A stretch of DNA of 64,000 nt from Streptomyces specialis (GCF_001493375.1 NZ_LN929894.1:300513-364512), one strand, 5' to 3'. Shown: positions 17,927-27,672, counted from the first letter of the stretch. Notes: generated by a model from the sequence alone, not told the origin. Translations and numbers: made by a program.

Positions 17927-20632
17927 GTGGCTGAGAACGCATCGCAGACGACCACCGCCCCCCGCCTGCTCCTCCTGGACGGGCACTCGCTGGCCTACCG
18001 CGCCTTCTTCGCGCTCCCCGCGGAGAACTTCACGACGACCGTGGGCCAGCCGACCAACGCGATCTACGGCTTCACGTCCATGCTGGCGAACACGCTGCGC
18101 GACGAGGCGCCGACGCATCTGGCGGTCGCCTTCGACGTCTCCCGCACCACCTGGCGCTCGGAGCGCTTCGCGGAGTACAAGGCGACGCGCTCGGCCACGC
18201 CCGACGCGTTCAAGGGCCAGGTGGAGCTGATCGGCGAGCTGCTGGACGCGATGCGGGTGCCGCGGTTCGCGGTGGCGGGCTTCGAGGCCGACGACGTGAT
18301 CGCCACGCTGGCCACCCTCGCCGCCGACGAGGGCTTCCACGTGTCGATCGTGACGGGCGACCGGGACGCGTTCCAGCTCGTGAGCGACCGGGTGACCGTG
18401 CTGTATCCGACGAAGGGCGTCTCGGAGCTGACGCGCTTCACGCCGGAGAAGGTCCAGGAGAAGTACGGTCTGCCCCCCGCGCTCTACCCGGACTTCGCCG
18501 CCCTGCGCGGCGACCCCTCGGACAATCTGCCGGGCATCCCGGGCGTCGGGGAGAAGACGGCGGCCAAGTGGATCAACCAGTTCGGCTCGCTGGACAGCCT
18601 GGTGGAGCGCGCGGACGAGGTGAAGGGCAAGGCGGGCGAGGGCCTGCGGGCGCATCTGGAGTCCGTCCGGCTGAACCGGGTGCTGACCGAGCTGGCGCGC
18701 GACGTGGACCTCGGCTGCGGCCCGGCCGACCTGGCGCGCGAGCCGTATGACGTGGCGGCGGTGACCGGCCTGCTGGACGCCCTGGAATTCCGCAACCCGA
18801 ATCTGCGGGAGCGCCTGTTCGCGGTCGATCCCGGCGCGGCGGGCGAGGAGGCGGCGGCCGTCGCGGGCGGTGTCGAGGTGGACGGGGAGGTGCTGGCCGC
18901 CGGCGCGCTGGCGCCGTGGCTGGCCGCGCACGGCGGGGAGCCGCTGGGCCTGGCCACCGTGGACTCCTGGAAGCTCGGCGCGGGCAGCGTGCAGGCGGTG
19001 GCGCTGGCCGCCGCCGCGGGGCCGGCCGCCTGGTTCGACCCGGCGGCCCTGGACGAGGCGGACGAGCGGGCGTTCGCGTCCTGGGCGGCCGACGCCGCCC
19101 GGCCCAAGGTGCTGCACAACGCGAAGGCCGTGCAGCGGGTGTTCGCCGAGCACGGCTGGCAGGTCGCGGGCGTCGGGATGGACACGGCGCTGGCCGCGTA
19201 TCTCGTCCAGCCGGGCCGCCGTTCCTTCGCGCTCGACGCGCTGAGCGTGGAGTTCCTCGGCCGCGAGCTGGACCGGCCCGCCGACGACAGCGGACAGCTC
19301 GCGTTCGGCGCGGACGACACGGCCGAGGCCGAGTCGCTGATGCGGCAGGCACGGACCGTCGTGGACCTCGGCGACCTGTTCCGCGCGCGGCTGGCCGACG
19401 TCGGCGCCGCGGAGCTGCTGGACGATCTGGAGCTGCCGACCTCCGCGCTGCTGGCCCGGATGGAGCGGGCCGGTATCGCCGCCGACCGGCCCTGGCTGGA
19501 GCGGCTGGAGCAGCAGTTCGCCGCCGCCGTGCAGCAGGCGGTCACCGAGGCGCACGCCTCGGTCGGCCACGAGTTCAACCTCGGCTCGCCGAAGCAGCTC
19601 CAGGAGGTGCTGTTCGGTGAGCTGGGCCTGCCGAAGACGAAGAAGACCAAGACGGGTTACACGACGGACGCCGACGCCCTCGCCTGGCTCGCGGCCCAGA
19701 CCGAGCACGAGCTGCCGGTCATCATGCTGCGCCACCGGGAGCAGGCCAGGCTCCGCACCACGGTCGAGGGCCTGATCAAGACGATCGCCCCGGACGGTCG
19801 CATCCACACCACGTTCCAGCAGACGGTGGCGGCCACCGGCCGTCTGTCGTCCACCGATCCGAACCTGCAGAACATCCCGGTCCGCACCGACGAGGGCCGG
19901 GCCATCCGGCGCGGTTTCGTCGTCGGCGAGGGCTTCGAGTCGCTGCTGACGGCCGACTACAGCCAGATCGAGCTGCGGGTGATGGCCCATCTCTCCGAGG
20001 ACGCGGGCCTGATCGAGGCGTTCACCTCGGGGGAGGACCTCCACGACACGGTCGCCTCGCAGGTCTTCGGCGTGGCCCGGGACCAGGTGGACCCGGAGAT
20101 GCGGCGCAAGATCAAGGCCATGAGCTACGGCCTGGCGTACGGCCTGTCGGCGTTCGGCCTCTCCCAGCAGCTCTCCATCGGCGCCGACGAGGCGCGCAAG
20201 CTGATGGACACCTACTTCGAGCGGTTCGGCGGTGTCCGGGACTATCTGCACCGGGTGGTCGAGGAGGCCAGGGCCACGGGATACACGCAGACGCTGCTGG
20301 GCCGGCGCCGTTATCTGCCGGACCTCACCAGCTCCAACCGGCAGCGCCGGGAGATGGCCGAGCGGATGGCGCTCAACGCGCCGATCCAGGGCACCGCCGC
20401 CGACATTGTGAAGATCGCGATGCTCCGGGTCGACGACGCGCTGCGCCGCGAGAAGCTCGCCACCCGGATGCTGCTCCAGGTCCACGACGAGATCGTGCTG
20501 GAGGTCGCGCCCGGCGAGCGGGAGCAGGTCGAGGAGGTGGTGCGGCACGAGATGGCGCGCGCCGTGACGCTTCGCGCCCCCCTGGACGTCTCCGTGGGGT
20601 CGGGCGTGACCTGGGAGGCGGCGGCGCACTGA
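17927..20632 (+). CDS. polA: DNA polymerase I
   Basis: 901-residue family A polymerase for Okazaki-fragment maturation and repair. Residues 1-300 are the 5'-3' exonuclease (LLLDGHSLAYRAFFALP; AGFEADDVIATLA; LRGDPSDNLPGIPGVGEKTAAKW). The central 3'-5' exonuclease-like domain (about 310-500) lacks the DEDD carboxylates and looks inactive, as usual in actinobacteria. The polymerase motifs are A (LLTADYSQIELRVMAHLS), B (RRKIKAMSYGLAYGLSAFGL) and C (QVHDEIVLEV). GTG 17927 follows GGGAGG. It is transcribed away from the thioesterase gene. Confidence 0.96.
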   Translation: MAENASQTTTAPRLLLLDGHSLAYRAFFALPAENFTTTVGQPTNAIYGFTSMLANTLRDEAPTHLAVAFDVSRTTWRSERFAEYKATRSATPDAFKGQVELIGELLDAMRVPRFAVAGFEADDVIATLATLAADEGFHVSIVTGDRDAFQLVSDRVTVLYPTKGVSELTRFTPEKVQEKYGLPPALYPDFAALRGDPSDNLPGIPGVGEKTAAKWINQFGSLDSLVERADEVKGKAGEGLRAHLESVRLNRVLTELARDVDLGCGPADLAREPYDVAAVTGLLDALEFRNPNLRERLFAVDPGAAGEEAAAVAGGVEVDGEVLAAGALAPWLAAHGGEPLGLATVDSWKLGAGSVQAVALAAAAGPAAWFDPAALDEADERAFASWAADAARPKVLHNAKAVQRVFAEHGWQVAGVGMDTALAAYLVQPGRRSFALDALSVEFLGRELDRPADDSGQLAFGADDTAEAESLMRQARTVVDLGDLFRARLADVGAAELLDDLELPTSALLARMERAGIAADRPWLERLEQQFAAAVQQAVTEAHASVGHEFNLGSPKQLQEVLFGELGLPKTKKTKTGYTTDADALAWLAAQTEHELPVIMLRHREQARLRTTVEGLIKTIAPDGRIHTTFQQTVAATGRLSSTDPNLQNIPVRTDEGRAIRRGFVVGEGFESLLTADYSQIELRVMAHLSEDAGLIEAFTSGEDLHDTVASQVFGVARDQVDPEMRRKIKAMSYGLAYGLSAFGLSQQLSIGADEARKLMDTYFERFGGVRDYLHRVVEEARATGYTQTLLGRRRYLPDLTSSNRQRREMAERMALNAPIQGTAADIVKIAMLRVDDALRREKLATRMLLQVHDEIVLEVAPGEREQVEEVVRHEMARAVTLRAPLDVSVGSGVTWEAAAH

Positions 20633-20816
20633 GGGGACCAGACGGCACGGAAGGGACTTACAGGGATTCAGCGGAATTCCCGGATAGTGAAGTTCTTCCT
20701 GCTCGACCGTCACACCAGTGACACTTTTCCGTCCTGGCCCGTGTCGAGCACGTGTCGTACTGTCGTTCCGGTCAGTGAAGACAGCACCACCCAACACCAG
20801 TTGGAGGGGAACGCAC

Positions 20817-21653
20817 GTGGGGTTGCGTAACGGCAGGATCCGGAAGGGACTCTCGGGGTCGGCGCTCGCGGCGGCGGCGATGGCCGCGCTCACCGCGTCG
20901 CAGGCGCCCGAGATGACGGGCGGCGACGGCGCCGGCCCACAGGAGGCGCGGGATCGGGCCGCCGCGGAGGACCCGGACATACCCGAGGACTCCGCCGGGG
21001 ACCGGCCCGAGCTCCCGTACCACACCGATCTGCCGCCACTCGACACGGCGGACCCGGGCAAGGGCGGCACGGACGACACGGACGGGGACGGCGGCACGAT
21101 CATCACGGGCCCGGCCGAGGCCGGCATCCCGGCGACCGTGCTCGACGCCTACCGCCGGGCCGAGGCGACGATCGGCGAGACCACGCCCGGCTGCGCGCTG
21201 GACTGGCGTGTGCTCGCGGGAATCGGCAAGGTCGAGTCGGGCCACGCCAGCGGCGGCGCGGTGGACGCCGACGGCACCACCCTCTCCCCGATCCTGGGCC
21301 CGGTCCTCAACGGCGACGGCTTCGCGTCCATCAGCGACACGGACGGGGGCCGCTGGGACAGCGACCAGTTGTTCGACCGGGCGGTCGGCCCGATGCAGTT
21401 CATCCCGTCCACCTGGCAGATGTGGGGCGCGGACGGCAACGGCGACGGCGTCGCCGACCCGAACAACGTCTACGACGCGGCGCTGGCCGCCGGTGACTAC
21501 CTGTGCGCGTCGGGCCGCGACCTGTCCGTCTCGGCCGACCTCGACAGCGCGCTGCTGAGCTACAACCACTCGTGGGACTACGTCCGCACCGTCCGGGCCT
21601 GGATCGACTACTACCACACGGGCGTCCACGAGGTTCCCGACGGCGAAGGCCCC
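20817..21653 (+). CDS. secreted lytic-transglycosylase-like protein (gene broken by adapter)
   Basis: First 279 residues of a secreted protein. After an N-terminal signal (basic start, then ALAAAAMAALTASQAPE) comes an acidic linker, then a lysozyme-like/SLT domain from about residue 105: LDWRVLAGIGKVESGH holds the likely catalytic glutamate and AVGPMQFIPSTWQMWG the substrate-groove motif. It should cleave peptidoglycan glycan strands outside the membrane. GTG 20817 follows TGGAGGGG. Coding is interrupted after codon 21651-21653 by a 70-base adapter; removing exactly 21654-21723 restores the frame into the acidic/proline tail, giving a 366-residue protein. Confidence 0.87.
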
Positions 21654-21723
21654 CTGCCTCTTATCCACATCTGACGCTGCCGACGAAGCGGAAAGGGGCG
21701 CATCCCGGCGGGAGTGCCCGACG
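21654..21723. other. Nextera/P5 adapter embedded in assembly
   Basis: 21654-21686 matches the Nextera read-1 adapter (CTGTCTCTTATACACATCT then GACGCTGCCGACGA) with two mismatches. 21687-21694 (AGCGGAAA) sits where the eight-base i5 index would be. 21695-21723 is a 29-base degraded copy of the reverse-complemented P5 end. The total of 70 bases equals adapter 33 + index 8 + P5 29. Confidence 0.95.
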
Positions 21724-21987
21724 GACCCGGCCGAGCCCACCGACCCGGCCGAGCCCACCGACCCGGAGACGCCCGGCGAGACGCCCGAGCCGACCCCGAC
21801 GCCCACCGACCCGGGCACCGGCGAGCCGGACCCCGGCACGGAGCCGACCGACCCCGGCGAGGGTTGCGAGACCCCACAGGAGCCGACGGACCCGGCCGAG
21901 CCCACCGACCCGGCGGACCCGGAGACCCCCGAGCCGTCGCCCGGCGCCACCGGGTCCGAGGCGACGGCGACCCGCCGCGCGGAGTGA
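21724..21987 (+). CDS. C-terminal tail of the transglycosylase-like protein
   Basis: Continuation of the secreted protein after the adapter: an 87-residue low-complexity tail of DPAEPT/DPETPE-type repeats, rich in Pro, Asp, Glu and Thr, ending TATRRAE. Such tails are cell-wall-spanning spacers. There is no start signal at 21724; it belongs with 20817-21653. Confidence 0.85.
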   Translation, partial: DPAEPTDPAEPTDPETPGETPEPTPTPTDPGTGEPDPGTEPTDPGEGCETPQEPTDPAEPTDPADPETPEPSPGATGSEATATRRAE

Positions 21988-21993
21988 CCCCAC

Positions 21994-22023
21994 GGGCCGG
22001 GCAGCCGCAGGGCCGCCCGGCCC
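21994..22023 (+). terminator. terminator after the transglycosylase-like gene
   Basis: GGGCCGGGC (21994-22002) pairs perfectly with GCCCGGCCC (22015-22023) across a 12-base loop, 7 bases after the stop codon. It separates this gene from the rpsA promoter region. Confidence 0.7.
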
Positions 22024-22261
22024 GTCGCGTCGGCCCGGTCCCGTCGAGCACCGCGGGATCCGGACGACGCCGCAGGTCAACGGGGGTGCGGAAGGAATAT
22101 CCGCCGCACCCGTGCCACGCGGCGGCACCGTCCCGTAGGCTGTATGACCCCGTGCGCGGCCCCGCCCGGCGCGGCGCGGTGTGACGGGCGACTCACATGC
22201 CGCGTGAGCTGGGATGTGTCACTTTTGGCCCGATAGTGACCCTCGTGGGGCGAACCGCGCA

Positions 22262-22290
22262 TTGACCCTGCCTGTCTGCGCCCGTATGCT
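22262..22290 (+). promoter_or_regulatory. housekeeping sigma promoter of rpsA
   Basis: TTGACC (22262-22267), a 17-base spacer and TATGCT (22285-22290) match the HrdB-type -35/-10 consensus closely. Transcription would start near 22297, giving an rpsA leader of about 195 nt. It lies in the 503-bp gene-free stretch 21988-22490. Confidence 0.75.
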
Positions 22291-22435
22291 ATAAGGCGCG
22301 CTGCGGGCCTGCGCGCCTCGGACGGAGCAGGTCGCGCTCGCATCTGTTGTATGTCCCCTCGGTTGTCGAGGCGCCTCCGGTTTTCGGACCGTATGGAGGC
22401 CGCTTCCTAGCTGTCCGGCTTCGGCAGTGCGATAC

Positions 22436-22482
22436 GGGCTCCGGCGTAGCAGTGCCTACGAAACATGTCCGTACCGGAGCCC
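22436..22482 (+). promoter_or_regulatory. rpsA leader hairpin covering the ribosome-binding site
   Basis: GGGCTCCGG (22436-22444) is a perfect complement of CCGGAGCCC (22474-22482). The 3' arm contains GGAG (22476-22479), the only Shine-Dalgarno candidate for the ATG at 22491. A second stem, GCCTCC with GGAGGC, lies upstream (about 22373-22399). Closing the stem would hide the ribosome-binding site. Ribosomal protein S1 is known to repress its own translation in proteobacteria; the same role here is inference. Confidence 0.5.
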
Positions 22483-22490
22483 TTTACCAC

Positions 22491-23996
22491 ATGACGAGCA
22501 GCACCGAGACTCCCGTGACCACCCCGCAGGTTGCGGTCAACGACATCGGTTCCGAGGAAGCCTTCCTCGCCGCGATCGACGAGACGATCAAGTACTTCAA
22601 CGACGGCGACATCGTCGACGGCGTCATCGTGAAGGTCGACCGGGACGAGGTCCTGCTCGACATCGGTTACAAGACCGAGGGCGTCATTCCCTCGCGCGAG
22701 TTGTCGATCAAGCATGATGTCGACCCGAACGAGGTCGTGGCCGTCGGCGACGAGATCGAGGCCCTTGTTCTCCAGAAGGAGGACAAGGAAGGCCGGCTGA
22801 TCCTGTCCAAGAAGCGCGCCCAGTACGAGCGCGCCTGGGGCACCATCGAGAAGATCAAGGACGAGGACGGCATCGTCACCGGCACGGTGATCGAGGTCGT
22901 CAAGGGTGGTCTCATCCTGGACATCGGTCTGCGTGGCTTCCTGCCCGCGTCCCTTGTCGAGATGCGCCGCGTCCGCGACCTCCAGCCGTATGTCGGCAAG
23001 GAGCTCGAGGCCAAGATCATCGAGCTGGACAAGAACCGCAACAACGTCGTCCTCTCCCGCCGCGCCTGGCTGGAGCAGACCCAGAGCGAGGTCCGCCAGA
23101 CCTTCCTCACCACCCTCCAGAAGGGGCAGGTGCGCTCCGGCGTCGTGTCCTCGATCGTCAACTTCGGCGCCTTCGTGGACCTGGGCGGCGTGGACGGTCT
23201 CGTCCACGTCTCCGAGCTGTCCTGGAAGCACATCGACCACCCCTCCGAGGTGGTCGAGGTCGGCCAGGAGGTCACGGTCGAGGTCCTGGACGTCGACATG
23301 GACCGCGAGCGTGTCTCGCTGTCGCTGAAGGCGACCCAGGAAGACCCGTGGCAGCAGTTCGCCCGGACCCACCAGATCGGCCAGGTCGTTCCCGGCAAGG
23401 TCACCAAGCTGGTGCCGTTCGGCGCGTTCGTCCGGGTGGACGAGGGCATCGAGGGCCTGGTCCACATCTCCGAGCTGGCCGAGCGCCACGTGGAGATCCC
23501 GGAGCAGGTCGTCCAGGTCAACGACGAGATCTTCGTCAAGGTCATCGACATCGACCTGGAGCGGCGCCGGATCAGCCTCTCGCTGAAGCAGGCGAACGAG
23601 AACTTCGGCCCCGACCCGATGGCGGTCGAGTTCGACCCGACCCTGTACGGCATGGCCGCGTCCTACGACGACCAGGGCAACTACATCTACCCGGAGGGCT
23701 TCGACCCCGAGGCCAACGACTGGCTGCCCGGGTACGAGAAGCAGCGCGAGGAGTGGGAGCGCCAGTACGCGGAGGCGCAGTCCCGCTTCGAGCAGCACCA
23801 GGCGCAGGTCATCAAGTCCCGCGAGGCGGACGCCCAGGCCGAGGCCGAGTCGGCCGGCTCGGGCGGCGGCCAGCCGTCGGGCGGCGGTGGCGGCGCGTCG
23901 TCGTACTCGTCGCCGCAGTCGGACGACGCGGGTGCGCTCGCCTCGGACGAGGCGCTGGCGGCGCTCCGCGAGAAGCTGGCCGGCGGCCAGAGCTGA
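22491..23996 (+). CDS. rpsA: 30S ribosomal protein bS1
   Basis: 501-residue ribosomal protein S1, which helps the 30S subunit bind mRNA. Four S1 (OB-fold) repeats lie at about residues 35-105, 120-190, 207-275 and 292-361, with typical endings such as RLILSKKRA and RISLSLKQA. The third and fourth have the well-conserved VNFGAFVDLGGVDGLVHVSELSW and VPFGAFVRVDEGIEGLVHISELA. The C-terminal 120 residues are an acidic helix plus a Gly/Ser-rich low-complexity tail, as in other actinobacterial S1. Codon use is strongly biased, as expected for a highly expressed gene. Confidence 0.97.
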   Translation: MTSSTETPVTTPQVAVNDIGSEEAFLAAIDETIKYFNDGDIVDGVIVKVDRDEVLLDIGYKTEGVIPSRELSIKHDVDPNEVVAVGDEIEALVLQKEDKEGRLILSKKRAQYERAWGTIEKIKDEDGIVTGTVIEVVKGGLILDIGLRGFLPASLVEMRRVRDLQPYVGKELEAKIIELDKNRNNVVLSRRAWLEQTQSEVRQTFLTTLQKGQVRSGVVSSIVNFGAFVDLGGVDGLVHVSELSWKHIDHPSEVVEVGQEVTVEVLDVDMDRERVSLSLKATQEDPWQQFARTHQIGQVVPGKVTKLVPFGAFVRVDEGIEGLVHISELAERHVEIPEQVVQVNDEIFVKVIDIDLERRRISLSLKQANENFGPDPMAVEFDPTLYGMAASYDDQGNYIYPEGFDPEANDWLPGYEKQREEWERQYAEAQSRFEQHQAQVIKSREADAQAEAESAGSGGGQPSGGGGGASSYSSPQSDDAGALASDEALAALREKLAGGQS

Positions 23997-24020
23997 TCGC
24001 CCGGCACAGGCACTGCTGAC

Positions 24021-24054
24021 GTCAGGCCCGTCCCCGTTCGGGGGCGGGCCTGAC
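24021..24054 (+). terminator. terminator after rpsA
   Basis: GTCAGGCCCGTCCCC-gttc-GGGGGCGGGCCTGAC: a 15-bp stem with a single mismatch and a tight tetraloop, 25 bases after the stop codon. It lacks a U-tract, as is common in Streptomyces. Confidence 0.85.
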
Positions 24055-24165
24055 GCCGTTCCGGCCGCCGCCGGCGCGGGGTGCCCGGGCTGACGCGGGG
24101 AATGGCTTCGCGGTACCGTGCGTTGTCCTCTGCGTACGCGACACAGCGGAAGGGGTGCGGAGACG

Positions 24166-25116
24166 GTGCGAGATCCGCAGGAGTTGTTCGCATGGGACCC
24201 TGCCGGTCTGGCCCGGGTCGACGAGGTCACGGGTGGCGCGGAGAGCGCCGGGCCGGTGCTGCTGTACCACTTCGACGGATTCATGGACGCCGGTGAGGCC
24301 GGTGCCCAGCTCGTGGAGCTGCTCCTCGAAGGCCACGGGACGACGACCGTGGCCCGTTTCGACCACGACCGGCTCGTGGACTACCGCGCGCAGCGCCCCG
24401 GCATGACGTTCCACCGCGACCGGTGGACGGGGTACCAGGCCCCCAAGCTGGAGCTGCTCCTGGTGCACGACGCGACGCACCAGCCGTTCCTGGTCCTGAC
24501 CGGGCCGGAGCCGGACGTGGAGTGGGAGGCGTTCTGCGCCGCCGTGCTGCGCATCGTGGAGCGGCTGAACGTCCGCCTGCTGATGACGTTCCACGGGATC
24601 CCGATGGGCGTCCCGCACACCCGCCCGGTCGGGCTGACCCCGCACGGCAACCGCGCGGATCTGATCCCCGGCCACCGCAGCGTGTTCGAGGAGGCGCAGG
24701 TCCCGGGCAGTGCCGCCGCCCTGCTGGAGCTGCGGCTCGTCGAGGCCGGGCACGACGCGATCGGCGTCGCCGCCCACGTGCCGCACTACGTCGCCCGTTC
24801 CCGCTACCCGGACGCCGCCCTCGTCGTCCTGGAGGCCGTCACGGCCGCCACCGGCCTGGTCCTGCCCGACGCCGCCCACGCGCTGCGCAGCCGGGCCCTG
24901 AAGACGCAGAACGAGATCGAACGGGAGCTGGCCGAGGGGGACTCCGAGTTGGTCGCCGTCGTGCGCGGCCTGGAGCAGCAGTACGACGCGATCGCGGGCG
25001 CCGCCAGCCGGGGCAGCCTGGTCGCGGAGCCCGTCGAGCTGCCGTCCGCGGACGAACTGGGCGCCGTCTTCGAGCGGTTCCTGGCCGAGCGCGAGGACGG
25101 GGACGGCGACCGGTAG
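24166..25116 (+). CDS. PAC2-family protein
   Basis: 316-residue protein of the PAC2 family, named after a proteasome assembly chaperone; bacterial members are widespread in actinobacteria and their role is not established. Family features are [22 protein letters not shown] near the N-terminus and [23 protein letters not shown] in the middle, with a helical C-terminus ([16 protein letters not shown]). GTG 24166 is preceded by a purine-rich AGGGG/GGAG stretch. coaE starts 9 bases downstream, so the two are probably co-transcribed. Confidence 0.85.
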   Translation: MRDPQELFAWDPAGLARVDEVTGGAESAGPVLLYHFDGFMDAGEAGAQLVELLLEGHGTTTVARFDHDRLVDYRAQRPGMTFHRDRWTGYQAPKLELLLVHDATHQPFLVLTGPEPDVEWEAFCAAVLRIVERLNVRLLMTFHGIPMGVPHTRPVGLTPHGNRADLIPGHRSVFEEAQVPGSAAALLELRLVEAGHDAIGVAAHVPHYVARSRYPDAALVVLEAVTAATGLVLPDAAHALRSRALKTQNEIERELAEGDSELVAVVRGLEQQYDAIAGAASRGSLVAEPVELPSADELGAVFERFLAEREDGDGDR

Positions 25117-25125
25117 CCTGCCCGC

Positions 25126-26415
25126 ATGCTGAATGTGGGACTGACCGGCGGCATCGGGGCGGGCAAGAGCGAGGCCGTGCGGCTGCTGGCCGCGCGGGGC
25201 GCGGTGATCGTGGACGCGGACCGGATCGCGCGGGAGGTCGTCGCGCCGGGCACACCCGGACTGGCCGCAGTGGTCGAGGAGTTCGGCGAGGGGATCCTCA
25301 CCCCGGACGGCGCGCTGGACCGCGAGCGGCTCGGCCGTATCGTCTTCGGCGACGATGCCAGGCGCCAGGCGCTCAACGCGATCGTCCACCCCCTGGTCGG
25401 TGCCCGTTCCGCCGAACTCCGCGACGCGGCACCGGCGGACGCGATCGTCGTGCACGACGTGCCGCTGCTGACGGAGAACGGTCTGCGCGACGCCTACGAC
25501 GCGGTGGTGGTCGCGGACGCCGCCGAGGCGACCCGCCTGGACCGCCTCACCCGCCTGCGCGGCATGCCGGAACCGGACGCCCGCGCCCGTATGGCGGCCC
25601 AGGCCACGCGTGAAGCGCGCCTGGACATCGCGGACTTCGTCCTGGACAACGACGGCACGGTGGAGGACCTGACGCGCCAGGTGGACGCCCTGTGGATCCG
25701 CCTGGGCGAGTTGCGGACCGCCGTGGACGCGCGGCGCCGGTTCGCGACGCTGACCACGGCCCATGTGGCGGACGCCTGCGTCCGGGCCGGTGTCCGGGTG
25801 CGCTGCGCGTCCCGGCGGGCCGTGGAGCCCGGCGCCCGGGGGGCGGGCCGGGTGCTTCCCGCCCGGCACGTGGGCAGCGTCGACGTCTTCCTCGAAGCCT
25901 TCGAGGGCGCCACGCCCGGCGACGTGCTGGTGGTGGACAACGGTGGACGCACCGACGAGGCGTGCGTCGGGGCCCTCGCGGTGCTGGAAGCGGAGGCCGC
26001 GGGCCTGGCGGGCGTCGTCATCTGGGGTCTGCACCGCGACCCCGCCGACATCCGCGCGATCGGCCTGCCGGTCTTCAGCCTCGGCGCCCTGCCCACCGGA
26101 CCGCTGCGCCTGGACCCGCGTCCGGCCGACGCGCTGTCGTCCGCCCGGGTGGGGGACTGGACGGTGACCCGCGACGACCTGGCCCTGGCCGACGACGACG
26201 GCGCCCTCTTCGTCCCGGCCGCCCGCGCCGACGAGCTCCTCACCCTCGCGGAGTCGATCCGGGACACCGAACGCCGCCAGGCGGACCGCATCCGCACCGG
26301 CACCACGCTGCGCGAGCAGGTCCGTTTCGCCGACTACCTGACGGCCCGCCGCGAACGGCCCTCCCTGTCCTTCCGCGAACACCTCCGCACGGTGGGCGCC
26401 GCGATCGAGGAATGA
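25126..26415 (+). CDS. coaE: dephospho-CoA kinase fused to an RraA-like domain
   Basis: 429 residues with two domains in one uninterrupted frame. Residues 1-198 are dephospho-CoA kinase (last step of CoA synthesis): P-loop [43 protein letters not shown] and [17 protein letters not shown]. Residues about 205-429 resemble the RraA/HMG-aldolase family: [33 protein letters not shown], then GRTDEACVG and [10 protein letters not shown], where the Arg-Asp pair corresponds to the family's DGxxRD active-site motif. A stand-alone CoaE is about 200 residues. No adapter or composition change marks the join. In Mycobacterium, CoaE carries a different C-terminal domain (UPF0157/GrpB). Confidence 0.85.
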   Translation: MLNVGLTGGIGAGKSEAVRLLAARGAVIVDADRIAREVVAPGTPGLAAVVEEFGEGILTPDGALDRERLGRIVFGDDARRQALNAIVHPLVGARSAELRDAAPADAIVVHDVPLLTENGLRDAYDAVVVADAAEATRLDRLTRLRGMPEPDARARMAAQATREARLDIADFVLDNDGTVEDLTRQVDALWIRLGELRTAVDARRRFATLTTAHVADACVRAGVRVRCASRRAVEPGARGAGRVLPARHVGSVDVFLEAFEGATPGDVLVVDNGGRTDEACVGALAVLEAEAAGLAGVVIWGLHRDPADIRAIGLPVFSLGALPTGPLRLDPRPADALSSARVGDWTVTRDDLALADDDGALFVPAARADELLTLAESIRDTERRQADRIRTGTTLREQVRFADYLTARRERPSLSFREHLRTVGAAIEE

Positions 26416-26463
26416 CCGCCCGGACGCGGCCCGGACCCGGGCCGCGCCACCGTGGTGCGGCCG

Positions 26464-27672
26464 TCACCCCAGCCGGACGGGCAGCGCGGCCACACCGCGG
26501 AAGCGGGCGTTGGAGTACCAGCGCGGCGCCTCGCCGGGTCGCGCGAGGCGCAGGCCGGGGAAGCGCCGCAGCAGGTGGGTGAAGGCGATTCCGGCCTCCA
26601 GCCGTGCCAGCGGGGCGCCCAGGCAGTGGTGGATGCCGTGGCCGAACGCCAGGTGCCCGCCCGCGTCACGGGCGATGTCCAGCCCGTCCGGCTCGGCGAA
26701 CCGGTCCGCGTCCCGGTTGGCGGAGGTCAGCGCGACGTGCACGAACGAACCGGCCGGGATCCGGGTCCCCGCGATGACGACGGGCTCCTCCGTGTAGCGC
26801 AGGGTCGCCAGATTGACCGGGCTCTCCCAGCGCAGGAACTCCTCGACCGCGCCGGGTATCAGTGCCGGGTCGGCGCGCAGCGCGGCCAGTTGCTCCGGGT
26901 GGGTCAGCAGCGCCCAGGCGCCGTTGGCGATGAGGCTGACCGTGGTCTCGTGGCCGGCGAGCAGCAGCAGGAAGGCCATTGAGATGACCTCCCGTTCGGA
27001 GAGCCGGCCTTCGTCGTCCCGTGCCCGTATCAGCTCCGACAGCAGGTCGTCGCCCGGCCGTTCGCTCTTGGCGTGCACCAGATCGGTCAGGTACCGGGCG
27101 GATTCCGCGAACGCCTCGCGGTCCCGGCCCGTCATCATGCCCGTGCCGCGCACCTGGAACGCGGCGCGGTCGGCGTAGGGGACGCCCAGCAGTTCGCAGA
27201 TCACCATGATCGGCAGCGGCATCGCGAACGACTCGACCAGGTCCGTCTCGTCCGCCTCGTCCGTCGCGGCGGCGGCCATGGCGTCGAGCAGGCCGGTGGT
27301 GATCGCCTCGATCCGGGGCCGCAGTTCCGCGACGCGGCGGGTGGTGAACGCCCGGGTCACCAGCTTCCGCAGCCGGGTGTGGTCGGGCGGATCGGAGTTG
27401 AGCATGTGCGCGGGCAGCGCCGAGGCCGGACCGCCACCGGCCGGCGGTGTCCGGCCCAGGGCCCGCAGGAACGCCTCGTTCGCCGCGCCCTTGCGCAGGC
27501 GGGGATCGGCCAGGGCGGCCCGCGCCTCGGCGTATCCGGTGACGACCCAGCCTTTGACCCCGCCGGGGAAGACGACGTGCCGCGCGCCGCCCTCCTCGCG
27601 CCATCGCCGGTACGCGGGATGCGGATCCGCGAAGAACTCCTCGTCCCGCGCCTCGGGTTCACCCGCCGTCAT
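26464..27672 (-). CDS. cytochrome P450
   Basis: 402-residue bacterial class I P450, a haem monooxygenase needing ferredoxin and reductase supplied elsewhere. It shows the oxygen-activation motif LLLLAGHETTVS on helix I, the ExxR motif in VEEFLRWESP, and the haem-binding loop FGHGIHHCLGAPLARLE with ligand C350. Overall it resembles CYP105/107-type enzymes of Streptomyces secondary metabolism or xenobiotic turnover. ATG 27672 starts MTAGEPEARDEEFFADPHPAYRRW. There is no neighbouring ferredoxin or biosynthetic gene, so no substrate can be proposed. Confidence 0.92.
   Translation of the reverse strand: MTAGEPEARDEEFFADPHPAYRRWREEGGARHVVFPGGVKGWVVTGYAEARAALADPRLRKGAANEAFLRALGRTPPAGGGPASALPAHMLNSDPPDHTRLRKLVTRAFTTRRVAELRPRIEAITTGLLDAMAAAATDEADETDLVESFAMPLPIMVICELLGVPYADRAAFQVRGTGMMTGRDREAFAESARYLTDLVHAKSERPGDDLLSELIRARDDEGRLSEREVISMAFLLLLAGHETTVSLIANGAWALLTHPEQLAALRADPALIPGAVEEFLRWESPVNLATLRYTEEPVVIAGTRIPAGSFVHVALTSANRDADRFAEPDGLDIARDAGGHLAFGHGIHHCLGAPLARLEAGIAFTHLLRRFPGLRLARPGEAPRWYSNARFRGVAALPVRLG

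Noticed and set aside
17900..21127. A 1075-codon minus-strand open frame across polA
   Set aside because: Antisense shadow of polA caused by GC-rich third positions; the plus strand has all polymerase motifs.
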